Below are positions 45,100 through 54,653 of a stretch of DNA of 64,000 nucleotides, one piece after another. The position numbers and the translations under genes are program-made. Under the pieces are notes generated by a model that saw nothing but the letters and a program-made list of their open reading frames with translations, made no database searches and was not told where the DNA came from. Origin of the DNA: Lysinibacillus contaminans (GTDB taxonomy: Bacteria; Bacillota; Bacilli; Bacillales_A; Planococcaceae). The stretch covers positions 2,418,001-2,482,000 of the forward strand of contig NZ_LGRV01000003.1 in assembly GCF_001278945.1 (NCBI RefSeq), given 5' to 3'. How positions within the stretch are numbered: the stretch's first letter is position 1; every line of letters begins with the position of its first letter.

Positions 45100-46221
45100 T
45101 TATTTATTGATATCTTCCTGTCCTTCAACAGGTAATTTAATGTCTTGCTCATCACTACTTACCCTATCTTTTGAAGGTTCAATGAAGATTTGGGTATAAT
45201 AATTTAAATATACTCCAGAACCAACTACAGTGTATTTCTCATTCATGATTACCTTACGATGTTCTACTGAATTGAGCCATCCATGCATCGCCTCAATCGC
45301 ATCGAAATAGGCTGTCGCCAGATTTTCATGTGCATCACTAAAGGCTATTTCATGTTTTTCTAATCTCTTTTTCAAATCTCCATATGTCGGTGATTCATGT
45401 GAAAGGAAGTTTTGTACTTTCATATCCTCACTATGCATTTTTGCGGCTTCTTTAAGTGACTTGTCAATTTCTAAAGGAGCTAACTTATGATGGACGCGTG
45501 TGATATTGATTAAATCATCTAGTTGCGCGGCACTTGCTGCGTTAATATCCTGCTGTAAAAATGAAGATGGCGGAGTTGGTGTAACCAGTTCACCTTGATA
45601 AATCATTTCATATGGTTGATGAATAACTAGCGTTTTACTATCTGTAAAGCGTATACCTTGCAATTCGCTTGTTTCCCCATCAATATACAACTGCGCAAAA
45701 ATGTCATCGAATTTAACAAGTAAGCGCGTCTGCATATCTTCCTCATTCATTGAGAAAATGAAAATATTATCATCGACATTCGCCGCAACTTCAAAGTCAA
45801 TTATCGTCATACGATAAATTTCATCTCGCTTTTGGCCAATTTTAAAAGGAGTCGTATCTAGCTTATCACCCGCTATGTATACTTGCGTCACAATATCATT
45901 TTGTACACCAACCATAAAAAACGTTTCAGCACTTGTCTTGTATACCCACCAATCGTAACCAAATGCTGATGGCTCTTTTCTGACTGGCTCCCCAAATTGA
46001 TCTAGTACTTCAACTACGTTTTGGCCGATAAATGTCGACAAACCACTTTGCGGGCGTGGTATCGCACCTTCTACAGGTTGTTCTAATTCTGTTTTTGGAA
46101 TTACATTCGAATTCGCATTTGGACCTTCTAACGGCTCATTTTCACGAGCTGAATTAAAAAACATATAGCCGATAAATGCAATTGTTACACAAGCTAATAG
46201 TATGCGAAATAAAGCTTTCAT
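45100..46221 (-). CDS. ylbC: CAP-domain protein YlbC
   Basis: A 373-residue exported protein. The N-terminal anchor (about 5-22) is followed by a CAP-associated N-terminal domain (about 60-200, repeats of IGQNVVEVLDQFGEPVRKEPSAFGYDWWVY type), and a C-terminal CAP/SCP domain (about 235-355: HSEDMKVQNFLSHESP, SDAHENLATAYFDAIEAMHGWLNSVEHRKVIMN). Function unknown in Bacilli. It is divergent from the YugN-like gene and carries its own promoter (TTGTGT-N18-TATAAT). Confidence 0.92.
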   Translation of the reverse strand: MKALFRILLACVTIAFIGYMFFNSARENEPLEGPNANSNVIPKTELEQPVEGAIPRPQSGLSTFIGQNVVEVLDQFGEPVRKEPSAFGYDWWVYKTSAETFFMVGVQNDIVTQVYIAGDKLDTTPFKIGQKRDEIYRMTIIDFEVAANVDDNIFIFSMNEEDMQTRLLVKFDDIFAQLYIDGETSELQGIRFTDSKTLVIHQPYEMIYQGELVTPTPPSSFLQQDINAASAAQLDDLINITRVHHKLAPLEIDKSLKEAAKMHSEDMKVQNFLSHESPTYGDLKKRLEKHEIAFSDAHENLATAYFDAIEAMHGWLNSVEHRKVIMNEKYTVVGSGVYLNYYTQIFIEPSKDRVSSDEQDIKLPVEGQEDINK

Positions 46222-46276
46222 ATGATACTCCTTCTCATCACCAATATTGGTATTTATTATATCAATTGTAAGTGCG

Positions 46277-46322
46277 TTGACACAATGTTGTCATTGCAAC
46301 AATGTCGAATATGCTCTATTAT
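46277..46322. promoter_or_regulatory. divergent promoter region with inverted repeat (ylbC / YugN-like gene)
   Basis: An imperfect inverted repeat ACAATGTTG-N6-CAACAATGT (46282-46305) overlaps a candidate plus-strand promoter TTGCAA (46294-46299)-N17-TATTAT (46317-46322) for the YugN-like gene. A minus-strand promoter for ylbC (TTGTGT-N18-TATAAT) starts in the left arm. An operator shared by the two is possible. Confidence 0.45.
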
Positions 46323-46369
46323 AAAAATGAGCGTATTATATGTACGAAAAGCTAAAGGAGGATTATTAG

Positions 46370-46735
46370 ATGTATTTTGAAAATACTAACCTTGAAAATT
46401 TGACAGCTGACCAAGAATTAATCGAAAGCGTAATGAACAAAAACGGTCTTGAATGCGATGGTGGCTGGGATTACGAACGTATGACATTCGACCGTCGTTT
46501 CGATACTCGTGAAGGTCGTTTCTATCTTCGTGTATTCGCATATGCTAAGTCTGGTGATGTTGGTGCACATGATGCAGTCCTAACATTAATGAAACCAGTT
46601 ATCGGTAAATACTACTATCCACACGGTGTAGAATATGGTGACGGTGAAGTATTCCCAGCACACCTTGTGAAAAAATGTGAAGAGATTTTAACTAAAGTTA
46701 AATTAGACTTAGAAGCATTTCAAATCCATGCATAA
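46370..46735 (+). CDS. YugN-like family protein
   Basis: A 121-residue soluble protein (YFENTNLENLTADQELIESVMNKNGLECDGGWDYERMTFDRRFD ... YYYPHGVEYGDGEVFPAHLVKKCEEIL), matching the YugN-like family; the syntenic B. subtilis gene beside ctaG is ylbA. Function unknown. ATG 46370 follows AAAGGAGG. Monocistronic, with a terminator directly after it. Codon use looks like a well-expressed gene. Confidence 0.85.
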   Translation: MYFENTNLENLTADQELIESVMNKNGLECDGGWDYERMTFDRRFDTREGRFYLRVFAYAKSGDVGAHDAVLTLMKPVIGKYYYPHGVEYGDGEVFPAHLVKKCEEILTKVKLDLEAFQIHA

Positions 46736-46743
46736 CTACCTTT

Positions 46744-46770
46744 AAAGACTGGATACCCAGTCTTTTTTAT
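46744..46770 (+). terminator. terminator after the YugN-like gene
   Basis: The stem AAAGACTGG / CCAGTCTTT with a 4-nt loop and a T run on the plus strand. Confidence 0.9.
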
Positions 46771-46909
46771 TTTTGTCTAGGCTAATGCGCCGCATCCTCG
46801 AGGTTACTTTAAAATCGCAGGTACTTTAGCACTTTTCTTATTTTCCTCTTGTAAAAAACATATTTCTCCTCATACTAACAACATCTTTCAAATGATGTAG
46901 GTGATGACA

Positions 46910-47974
46910 ATGATATCCTTTTTCCAAAAACCCTTTTTTCGACATCCAATTATACTTATTTCGATAGGTATCATCATTCTTTGGTTGATGTCCCTAGCGC
47001 TCCCTATCCTACTTGCCTATTTAACTGCCCTACTGCTGGAGCCTGTTGTTCAAAAATTAGGAAAAAGATTTCGTTTCAAAAGAAGTGCCAATGTTTCCAT
47101 CTTTTTTGTATTTTTCTTTATAATCAGTATCTTATTATGTCTACTTGTGGGGTATATAGCATGGAAGCAATTTTCAGCCTTTTTAATTCATTTCCCTGAA
47201 TTCACCAACCAATTGTCAGCGATATGGATTCAAATTCAATCCAAACTCGCTGTTTATACACATCCTTTACCTCTTGAGCTTGTAATACAAATTCAAATGC
47301 TTATTTCCCACGGTCTCATTTCTTTGGAAAATCTCGCCTTTTCACTGACAAATTTGAATTACTGGGCAGCCTTTATTACACATTTACCAACATTACTATT
47401 TGATGTATTTATTTATTGGATTGTTTTATATATGCTGCTTTTAGAGCTACCTTCTATTAATAAACGATTATTGTCACCAGTTCCATTCCATCACCAACAA
47501 AAGATAATACTCATTGCACAGCGTGTAAAAATGGCGTTATTTGGATTTATCAAGGCGCAAATATTAGTGGCAATATGTATTTTCACTGTAGCATCTTTGG
47601 CATTCTTCTTATTAAAGATGCCATTCCCATTTATATTAGCACTTCTGCTCGTTATACTCGACGTTATTCCCTTTTTAGATTCAATTATACTACTCGGTCC
47701 ATGGGCCATCTATAACGTAGTTACAGGAGAGTATTTTTTTGCAATTGCTCTAATCATTTTGACAGTCCTATTATTTTTAATTCGTCGTATGATTGAACCA
47801 AAAATTATTGGTGATCAAATTGGATTATCGTCACTTTCTACGCTTATTTCGATGTTCATTGGCTTCAAAATCTTTGGCTTTATTGGGATATTAATCGGAC
47901 CATTGCTTATCGTCATAATTATTACACTCGTTAACCCACCACCATCAAAAAATCTCCCACCTACTGAAGAGTAA
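46910..47974 (+). CDS. AI-2E family transporter (YtvI-like)
   Basis: A 354-residue polytopic protein with about eight membrane segments and the family core (PFILALLLVILDVIPFLDSIILLGPWAIYNVVTGEYFFA; RRMIEPKIIGDQIGLSSLSTLISMFIGFKIFGFIGILIGP). In B. subtilis several such proteins exist, among them sporulation protein YtvI; which one this corresponds to is not clear. The start is ATG 46910 behind AGGTGA, with in-frame GTG/ATG three codons earlier as alternatives. Its last codons lie inside the ctaM terminator of the other strand. Confidence 0.85.
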   Translation: MISFFQKPFFRHPIILISIGIIILWLMSLALPILLAYLTALLLEPVVQKLGKRFRFKRSANVSIFFVFFFIISILLCLLVGYIAWKQFSAFLIHFPEFTNQLSAIWIQIQSKLAVYTHPLPLELVIQIQMLISHGLISLENLAFSLTNLNYWAAFITHLPTLLFDVFIYWIVLYMLLLELPSINKRLLSPVPFHHQQKIILIAQRVKMALFGFIKAQILVAICIFTVASLAFFLLKMPFPFILALLLVILDVIPFLDSIILLGPWAIYNVVTGEYFFAIALIILTVLLFLIRRMIEPKIIGDQIGLSSLSTLISMFIGFKIFGFIGILIGPLLIVIIITLVNPPPSKNLPPTEE

Positions 47975-47984
47975 GATGGGAGAT
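47952..47984 (-). terminator. terminator after the DUF420 gene, embedded in the AI-2E coding end
   Basis: The stem ATCTCCCA-TCTTAC / GTAGG-TGGGAGAT is followed on the minus strand by six T. The right arm overlaps the last seven codons and stop of the plus-strand transporter gene. Confidence 0.8.
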
Positions 47985-47991
47985 AAAATTA

Positions 47992-48453
47992 TTAGAAACC
48001 TAAAATTGCTTTAATAACTGACGTTGTTTCACCTGGCTCAAATAGTACGTATAGAAGACAGTAAACCATTACACCTGTAATTGCTACAAAGAACCAAATA
48101 ATACTTGTTATAGGTCCAATTCGACGGTGCAATTTCAAATTTGTTTTTAAACCTGAAATAATACTGACAAGACCGAAAACAGCTCCAGATGTGGCTAAAG
48201 TGATGTGGAATATTAAGAAAAATGTATAGTACGGTTTTAAATGATCTCCGCCACCAAATGCCGTATTTCCGATAAAGATTGTACGTGAAGCATATATAAT
48301 GAAGAAAGTAAGGGCAGCAGCACCTGCAGCCAACATCACTTTTTTATGCGCTTCTACTTTGCCTTTTATTATTAAGCCCCAACCTATTGCCACCAACACC
48401 GCACTTATGACGATGAACGTTGTACTAATAGTAGGTAACAATTCTAAACTCAT
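47992..48453 (-). CDS. DUF420 membrane protein (CtaM/YozB family)
   Basis: A 153-residue protein with four to five membrane segments and conserved His (HKKVMLAAGAAALTFFIIYASR, GGDHLKPYYTFFLIFHITLAT, HRRIGPITSIIWF). The DUF420 relative CtaM is needed for cytochrome aa3-type oxidase assembly in S. aureus. Position after ctaG supports a role in oxidase assembly. It ends at the terminator that overlaps the transporter gene. Confidence 0.85.
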   Translation of the reverse strand: MSLELLPTISTTFIVISAVLVAIGWGLIIKGKVEAHKKVMLAAGAAALTFFIIYASRTIFIGNTAFGGGDHLKPYYTFFLIFHITLATSGAVFGLVSIISGLKTNLKLHRRIGPITSIIWFFVAITGVMVYCLLYVLFEPGETTSVIKAILGF

Positions 48454-48489
48454 TTACAAAACCCCTTAAACATAATAAATTTTCTATTT

Positions 48490-49419
48490 TTATAGTTGAT
48501 GTTGATGTTCGCTTTCCCATTTCTCTTGGTGAGCTTTTAATGCATCTGCAGTAATTTTATCTGGATCTTTTTGTTCAGAACGATACCATCTTGTGAAGAT
48601 AGTAGCAAGTAATACGCCAAAAATAATCTCTTGTAAAATTTTCATTATTACTCCACCAAGTTGTTGATCCTCTACAGCTTTCATATCTGTAAATAACTCG
48701 GGACCAGATAGCGATAACCCTGATAAAGTAGACGCTGGTACACATAGCTCCATCGCTTGCAACCAAGCATCACCACTCGTATATGTTGCATACATAGGCT
48801 CTGGCGCAAAAATAATAAGTGCACAAGCTGGTGTAATCAATACCGCATTGGCAATAATATAGCCCAATTTATAAAGCGGCTTCATTTGCTCGCGATCTGG
48901 CATTTTTTGAATTAGTGGCCAGTACATTAAAACTGCAGAAATAAACAATACAAATGTGTATGTACCATGTAATGTTTCGTTTAACTTAATGTAATCTAAG
49001 ACAGATGGTAAGTGGTAAAACGAGAATAGACCGATAAAGACTAAAACAGCTACTACAGGTAACGTAAGTACTTTAAATAATGGTTTTACAACTGGTGCTT
49101 CAATCGCAACCTTCCACAACCACCAAGGAATCCCCTTGATAATAAAGATTGGTACAAGTAACAATAACACAGCCATTTGCACCATATGTACAGTAAACAT
49201 AATATGTGCCATTAAATCTAAAGGAGACCCTTTAATAATATAAATTGTCACCATGGCTAATAGGAAGTATATAGCCTCTTCCTTTTTCAAAGGCTCGTTT
49301 ACCTTAAAGTCTTTTCTCCATTTTGTTGTTACTAAAAAATACAATCCTGTTATGAAAACGAGAACTCCTATTAAATATGGGCTCCATAATGCTTGGAAAC
49401 CAAATATACTAAGTGACAT
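48490..49419 (-). CDS. ctaG: cytochrome c oxidase assembly factor CtaG (caa3-type)
   Basis: A 309-residue membrane protein of the Caa3_CtaG family with about seven membrane segments and conserved His residues (DLMAHIMFTVHMVQMAVLLL), which may handle copper for the CuB/CuA centres. Needed for caa3 oxidase activity in B. subtilis. A terminator separates it from ctaF upstream, so it may be transcribed at a lower level. Confidence 0.93.
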   Translation of the reverse strand: MSLSIFGFQALWSPYLIGVLVFITGLYFLVTTKWRKDFKVNEPLKKEEAIYFLLAMVTIYIIKGSPLDLMAHIMFTVHMVQMAVLLLLVPIFIIKGIPWWLWKVAIEAPVVKPLFKVLTLPVVAVLVFIGLFSFYHLPSVLDYIKLNETLHGTYTFVLFISAVLMYWPLIQKMPDREQMKPLYKLGYIIANAVLITPACALIIFAPEPMYATYTSGDAWLQAMELCVPASTLSGLSLSGPELFTDMKAVEDQQLGGVIMKILQEIIFGVLLATIFTRWYRSEQKDPDKITADALKAHQEKWESEHQHQL

Positions 49420-49525
49420 ATTAAACGCACTCCTTTGAACTTCAGTACTCCTATTATAAAGCGCATGCTTGTGAACTGCAATGAACGAACCGTGAACAAT
49501 TTCCCAATTTTTTCGTTGTTAAAAC

Positions 49526-49567
49526 AAAGAAAGCACGTCCCTACAAAAGTAGAGTACGTGCTTTCTT
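49526..49567 (-). terminator. terminator after ctaF
   Basis: The stem AAAGAAAGCACGT / ACGTGCTTTCTT plus inner CTAC / GTAG pairs, after the structural genes ctaCDEF. Confidence 0.85.
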
Positions 49568-49572
49568 AATAA

Positions 49573-49914
49573 TTACCACCAAACGATCGTTAAGAACGCA
49601 AGGAAGAAAGTGAATGCTAGAAGAATACCAAACCACATGAAGAAGGCAATAACGCCACCGAAGTGAGTTTTTTTATCTTCTAAATGCATGAATGCGTAAA
49701 GTTGAAGCACTACTTGAATACCTGCCAATAACAAAACGAAAGGTGCTATTAAATATGGTGAAAAATCAGCTGCAACTACTGCGAACGCGATGAACGTTAA
49801 GAAAATCATGATCGCAAAGTTAATTACTTGTTTACGCATATGAACGGCATTGTGATGACGATCATACTCGTACTGCGCTTGAGACTTAGCAACTACAGGT
49901 GTATCGTGTGACAT
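49573..49914 (-). CDS. ctaF: cytochrome c oxidase subunit IV
   Basis: A 113-residue small oxidase subunit with three membrane segments (about 28-47, 52-75, 88-112) and HLEDKKTHFGG. Start ATG 49914, 1 nt after the ctaE stop. Last structural gene of the ctaCDEF unit. Confidence 0.93.
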   Translation of the reverse strand: MSHDTPVVAKSQAQYEYDRHHNAVHMRKQVINFAIMIFLTFIAFAVVAADFSPYLIAPFVLLLAGIQVVLQLYAFMHLEDKKTHFGGVIAFFMWFGILLAFTFFLAFLTIVWW

Positions 49915-49915
49915 A

Positions 49916-50542
49916 TTATCCGATCACTCCCATCAAGTATACTACTGTGAAGATGAATACCCAAACTACATCGATAAAGTGCCAGTATAAAGCAGCTACG
50001 AAGAATTTCGGTGCATTATACAAGTTAAGACCACGTTTAGCGTTACGAATCATTAATGTTGTAAACCAAATTAGACCTAAAGTTACGTGGGCACCGTGCG
50101 TACCAACTAGCGTATAGAACGCAGTTGAGAATGCAGATTGGCTAAATGTGAAACCAAGGTGCACATAGTGATAGAACTCGTAGATTTCTAGACATAAGAA
50201 GCCTAAGCCTAAAAGTAATGTTATAGCTAACCAAGTTTGCATAGCTTTAAAGTTAAAGTTACGCATATGGTAAATTGCATAAACAGACGTTAATGATGAT
50301 GTTAAAAGTAACATCGTCATTGCAAATGCTAATGGTAATTCAAATAATTCTTGCGTTGAGAACTCCATGCCCGCAGGCCCTTTGTTCTTAAGTGCTAAGT
50401 ATGTTGCAAATAAACTTGCGAAAAGTACAACTTCACAGGCAAGGAAAATCCAGAAACCAACAACTTTATTTTTACCTTCCATTGTTGCTTGTTCAGGATG
50501 ATCTGGCCAAGTATGAGGAGTAAATTTAGTGTTGTAATCCAT
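49916..50542 (-). CDS. ctaE: cytochrome c oxidase subunit III
   Basis: A 208-residue subunit III with five membrane segments (short, Bacillus-type form). Signatures: KVVGFWIFLACEVVLFASLFATYLAL with the conserved Glu, EFYHYVHLGFTFSQSAFSTAFYTLVGTHGAHVTLGL and HFIDVVWVFIFTVVYL. ATG 50542 overlaps the ctaD stop by 1 nt (TAATG). Confidence 0.97.
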   Translation of the reverse strand: MDYNTKFTPHTWPDHPEQATMEGKNKVVGFWIFLACEVVLFASLFATYLALKNKGPAGMEFSTQELFELPLAFAMTMLLLTSSLTSVYAIYHMRNFNFKAMQTWLAITLLLGLGFLCLEIYEFYHYVHLGFTFSQSAFSTAFYTLVGTHGAHVTLGLIWFTTLMIRNAKRGLNLYNAPKFFVAALYWHFIDVVWVFIFTVVYLMGVIG

Positions 50543-52440
50543 TATTTTTTTCCTCCTTTGCCGTAAAGTTGTTCTTCAATTTCAAGAATTTCTTCTTTGT
50601 GTAAGTGGAATCCATGATCATCTTTCACAGAACGAACAATCATAGCACCAAATGTAATTAATAGACCAATTATAAGTACTGGAATTGCCCATGTACGTGA
50701 ATCCTCTGCAACACCTAGTGGGCTATAAAGAGCACCAAATGCAGCGATAAACAAACCAAGAGAAATGACAAATGGAAGTGCAGAGTTGTTTGGCATATGG
50801 ATGTCACCTAGTGGCTCAGCATATATCATACCCTCTTTGTTACCTTCTTGCTTTTCAATCCAGTATGGGTCTAATCCACGAACAAGTGGAGTTTGACGGA
50901 AGTTATAGAATGGAATTGGCTGTGGAATAGCCCATTCTAACGTACGGCCATCGCCCCATGGATCTCGACCCGCTGGTGGACGTTTGATTGACAATAAGCA
51001 GTTGATTACCATCATAACAACCCCTACGCCCATCATTGCCGCACCGACTGTTGAAATATAGTTGAACTGATCCCAACCTTGACCTTCCATGTAAGTGAAT
51101 ACACGACGTGGCATACCCATTAAACCAAGGAAATGTTGTACGAAGAATGTTAAATGGAAACCAATGAAGAATACCCAGAAAGTCCATTTTCCTAATTTTT
51201 CGTCTAACATACGGTTGAAGAAAATTGGCCAGTAGAAGTGCGCTGAACCGAATAAAGCTGTAACGATACCACCAACGATTACGTAGTGGAAATGCGCTAC
51301 GATAAAGTAAGAATCGTGTAATTGATAGTCAAGAGGTGCAGATGCCTGCATGACCCCCGTAACACCACCAGCTACGAACGACGGGATGAAACCAAGTGCA
51401 TAAAGCATTGGTGTTGTAACCTTAATGGATCCGCCCCAAATCGTTAAGATCCAGTTGAATACTTTCATACCTGTTGGAACGGCAATTGCCATTGTTGCAA
51501 CAGCGAAAATTGCGTTCGCCGTTGGCCCAAGACCAGTTGTGAACATATGGTGAGCCCAAACCATGAAGCCTAGGAAACCGATTAAGATTGTTGCGAATAC
51601 CATTGAAGAGTATCCGAATAAACGTTTACGAGAGAACGTTGGAATAATCTCAGAGAATAAACCGAATGCCGGTAATACTAAGATATAAACCTCTGGGTGT
51701 CCGAAGATCCAGAATAAGTGTTCCCAAATAACTGTGTTACCACCCATAGTATGGTCAAAGAAGTTACCACCAAACATACGGTCGAATAACATTAATACAA
51801 GACCAACTGTAAGTGGAGGGAATGCGAATAAGATTAAAGCACTTGATACTAGCGCAGTCCAAGTGAATAATGGCATACGCATAAATGTCATACCTGGAGC
51901 ACGCATTGTAATAATCGTAACAATGAAGTTAAGACCAGAGATTAACGTACCAAAACCAGAAATTTGCAAACCAAGTACATAGAAGTCAATACCATGACCT
52001 GGGGAATATAGAGATAATGATGCATAAGAAGTCCAGCCCGCATCAGGAGCGCCACCCATGAAGAATGACAGGTGAAGGAATACCGCACCTAGGAAGAATA
52101 ACCAAAACCCTAAAGAGTTAAGGAATGGGAATGCAACGTCACGTGCACCAATTTGTAATGGCACAAGCATGTTCATAAATGCGAATAGCAACGGAGTCGC
52201 AGCTAGGAATAGCATTGTTGTTCCGTGCATTGTTAATAATTCATTGAAAAAACCAGCTGAAATGAAATCGTTATTTGGCTTCATTAACTGAATACGCATT
52301 AATAACGCTTCAAAACCAGCGATAGCAAAGAACAATGTACCGGCTAATAAATACATGACTGCTAACTTTTTATGGTCAACAGTAGTAATGTAATCCCAGA
52401 CAGATGCTCCGAAGCTCTTTTTCTGTGTATGTGAGCTCAC
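50542..52440 (-). CDS. ctaD: cytochrome c oxidase subunit I
   Basis: The catalytic subunit with heme a, heme a3 and CuB. The 632-residue protein has heme/CuB ligands in MHGTTMLFLA, GHPEVYILVLPAFG (CuB His and cross-linked Tyr), WAHHMFTTG and DSYFIVAHFHYV. There are 12 core membrane segments plus two more at the C-terminus, as in B. subtilis CtaD. GTG 52440 is the likely start, behind AAGGAGGT; an ATG ten codons earlier overlaps that ribosome site. Confidence 0.97.
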   Translation of the reverse strand: MSSHTQKKSFGASVWDYITTVDHKKLAVMYLLAGTLFFAIAGFEALLMRIQLMKPNNDFISAGFFNELLTMHGTTMLFLAATPLLFAFMNMLVPLQIGARDVAFPFLNSLGFWLFFLGAVFLHLSFFMGGAPDAGWTSYASLSLYSPGHGIDFYVLGLQISGFGTLISGLNFIVTIITMRAPGMTFMRMPLFTWTALVSSALILFAFPPLTVGLVLMLFDRMFGGNFFDHTMGGNTVIWEHLFWIFGHPEVYILVLPAFGLFSEIIPTFSRKRLFGYSSMVFATILIGFLGFMVWAHHMFTTGLGPTANAIFAVATMAIAVPTGMKVFNWILTIWGGSIKVTTPMLYALGFIPSFVAGGVTGVMQASAPLDYQLHDSYFIVAHFHYVIVGGIVTALFGSAHFYWPIFFNRMLDEKLGKWTFWVFFIGFHLTFFVQHFLGLMGMPRRVFTYMEGQGWDQFNYISTVGAAMMGVGVVMMVINCLLSIKRPPAGRDPWGDGRTLEWAIPQPIPFYNFRQTPLVRGLDPYWIEKQEGNKEGMIYAEPLGDIHMPNNSALPFVISLGLFIAAFGALYSPLGVAEDSRTWAIPVLIIGLLITFGAMIVRSVKDDHGFHLHKEEILEIEEQLYGKGGKK

Positions 52441-52480
52441 AACTTTTACCTCCTTCAAAGTTTGTAACATAAACTAATAA

Positions 52481-53569
52481 TTATTTTTCGACAGATAAGC
52501 CCATGATATAAGTTGCAAGAGCTTGAATTTCTTCGTCAGATAAGTTGCCGTAGATTGGAGCAGTACCATCAGCATTCATCATTAAGTTACCTGGTTTGAA
52601 TTCTGCAGGATCCTTAATCCATGCTTTTAAATCTTCTTCTGTATGATCTAAGAAACCAGCAAGACGGTTACGGTCACCATATGTCGTTAAGTTAGGGCCC
52701 ATTCCTGGAGCTGAACCTGAACCTGACACTGCGTGACAGCCTAAACAGCTATTAGCAAATGTTGCTTCACCAAGATCCGAAGATTCTTTGTCAGCAGTTT
52801 GTCCTTCTGTTTCTTGCATTGAAGTAACCCATGCGTCGAATGCATCCGGGCTTAATGATTTAACTTTGAAGTCCATTAGAGCGTGTGAAGGACCACATAA
52901 CTCCGCACATTTACCATAGAATACGCCGTCTTTAAGACCTTCAGATTCTTTGTCGAATACTAGGTAGAATTTGTTTACATTCTCTACGTTCGTATCCATT
53001 TTACCGCCTATTGCAGGAATCCAGAATGAGTGCTTAACATCAGCAGCTTTTAAGTTAAAGTAAACTTTTTCACCAGTTGGTACTACTAATTCTTGAGCAG
53101 TAATGATCCCTTGGTTAGGGTATTCAAACTCCCACCAGTAAAGTTTTGCAGTTACATTAACTGTAAGAGCCGTTTTGTTGCCATTTTCGTCTACTTCGTC
53201 CATTGCAGCAACATCCGCAAATTTATAAGTAGCAGTAACAACTGGTACAGCAATAATTAATAATAAAATAATTGGAATAACTGTCCAAATTATTTCAAGA
53301 GTGTGACTTCCTTCTACTTGCTTTGGAATAACGTTTTCGCCTACTTTAGAACGACGGAACTTTACGAATGCAAGTAAATAAATAACTGATACTACTACTA
53401 CTACTAGCGTCATGATTCCAGTAGTCAACAGTAATAAATTTAATTGTTCTTTACCTACTTCACCAGATGGTTTCAGTGTAGAAAGATATTCTTCACCACA
53501 TCCAGAAAGGAAGACCATCATCACCGTTAGTAGTGAAAAAAGACGCCACTTTTTAAGCCCTTTCATCAT
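52481..53569 (-). CDS. ctaC: cytochrome c oxidase subunit II with fused cytochrome c
   Basis: A 362-residue lipoprotein (lipobox LSGC), with two membrane segments (about 45-65, 90-110), the CuA domain (CAELCGPSHALM with both Cys, His and Met; W-rich KLYWWEFEYP docking strand) and a C-terminal cytochrome c domain with heme site CLGCH and a distal Met. This fusion defines a caa3 oxidase that takes electrons from cytochrome c. Two ATG codons are adjacent at 53569 and 53566; GAGGGG lies upstream. Confidence 0.96.
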   Translation of the reverse strand: MMKGLKKWRLFSLLTVMMVFLSGCGEEYLSTLKPSGEVGKEQLNLLLLTTGIMTLVVVVVSVIYLLAFVKFRRSKVGENVIPKQVEGSHTLEIIWTVIPIILLLIIAVPVVTATYKFADVAAMDEVDENGNKTALTVNVTAKLYWWEFEYPNQGIITAQELVVPTGEKVYFNLKAADVKHSFWIPAIGGKMDTNVENVNKFYLVFDKESEGLKDGVFYGKCAELCGPSHALMDFKVKSLSPDAFDAWVTSMQETEGQTADKESSDLGEATFANSCLGCHAVSGSGSAPGMGPNLTTYGDRNRLAGFLDHTEEDLKAWIKDPAEFKPGNLMMNADGTAPIYGNLSDEEIQALATYIMGLSVEK

Positions 53570-53668
53570 AGCTTAATTAAACCCCTCTTTCTTTGTTGTA
53601 TTTTCATGTGTTCCTAGGACATTGGTTCTGTCTATGTGAATTCTTTTAGAAAGAAAGAATTCCAGTAG

Positions 53669-54586
53669 TTAGCTAAACACTGCAAAGATAATCATAGATA
53701 CAAACAAAATCGTCATATGATTCAAAGAATATATGAACATCTTATTTGCCCATTTTAAATCATCTTTTGCTGTAAAGCCTTTAAGCGCTAGAATTAACCA
53801 GCCTACATTCAATGCTGTTGCAAGGAGTAAAAAGCCTCCTCCAAGCTCGGGTAAAAGGAACGGTAACGGTAATAATAAAAGAATCCAAAAAACCATTGAG
53901 TACTTCGTTCGTTTAAACCCTTTTACAACGGGTAGCATTGGAATATTAGCCGCACGATATTCTTCTGTTCGTTTCATCGCTAGCGCATAAAAATGCGGTG
54001 GCTGCCAAGCGAACATAATGAGAAATAAAGCAATTGCTCCTGAACTAAGAGCAGGTTCAACAGCTGCCCAACCAATGATCGGTGGAATTGCTCCTGAAAT
54101 ACTTCCTACAATCGTGTTACTAACATGCTTCCTTTTTGACCACATTGAGTATAGAACTACATAAGCAAGTATCCCTGCTAGTCCCCACATGCCGGCCGCA
54201 AATGATGCCGCAAATAACAAAATTTCACCTACAAATAAAAATGAGAGGGCAATAGTCAATACAAAACTCGGTTTAAATCTACCAGTAACTGTCGGTCTTG
54301 CCTTCGTTCTTTTCATTATCGGGTCAATATCTTGGTCGATGAAGTTATTCATCGCGCCAGAACCACCAATAATGAGCGCTGCACCTAACATCGTGCAGAA
54401 GATAACATCTAACTCTTGCAAGAAATGTCCACCAGTAAACTGGAAGGCCAACCACATCCCTGTAAATGTTGTGACAAGATTCGAGTTAACGATTCCAATT
54501 TTTATTAGTGCAAAGAAATCTTTTACAACGGATGTTGTTCCCGGTTCAGTATTTCTAGTAGCCGCCAATGTACGACTGTTTGACAT
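53669..54586 (-). CDS. ctaB: protoheme IX farnesyltransferase (heme O synthase)
   Basis: Attaches farnesyl to heme B to form heme O. The 305-residue UbiA-type prenyltransferase has nine membrane segments, the motif NNFIDQDIDPIMKRTKARPTVTGR with the Asp-rich metal site, and YxxKR-like YSMWSKRKHVSNTIVGSISGAIPPIIGW. It heads the cta unit, 100 nt before ctaC, and is divergent from ctaA, whose enzyme uses its product. Confidence 0.97.
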   Translation of the reverse strand: MSNSRTLAATRNTEPGTTSVVKDFFALIKIGIVNSNLVTTFTGMWLAFQFTGGHFLQELDVIFCTMLGAALIIGGSGAMNNFIDQDIDPIMKRTKARPTVTGRFKPSFVLTIALSFLFVGEILLFAASFAAGMWGLAGILAYVVLYSMWSKRKHVSNTIVGSISGAIPPIIGWAAVEPALSSGAIALFLIMFAWQPPHFYALAMKRTEEYRAANIPMLPVVKGFKRTKYSMVFWILLLLPLPFLLPELGGGFLLLATALNVGWLILALKGFTAKDDLKWANKMFIYSLNHMTILFVSMIIFAVFS

Positions 54587-54653
54587 GATACCTCTCCTTT
54601 CATTTTTGTAAGCATATTCCGCTAACCATAACTATAGCGAAATTTGCGATTGA

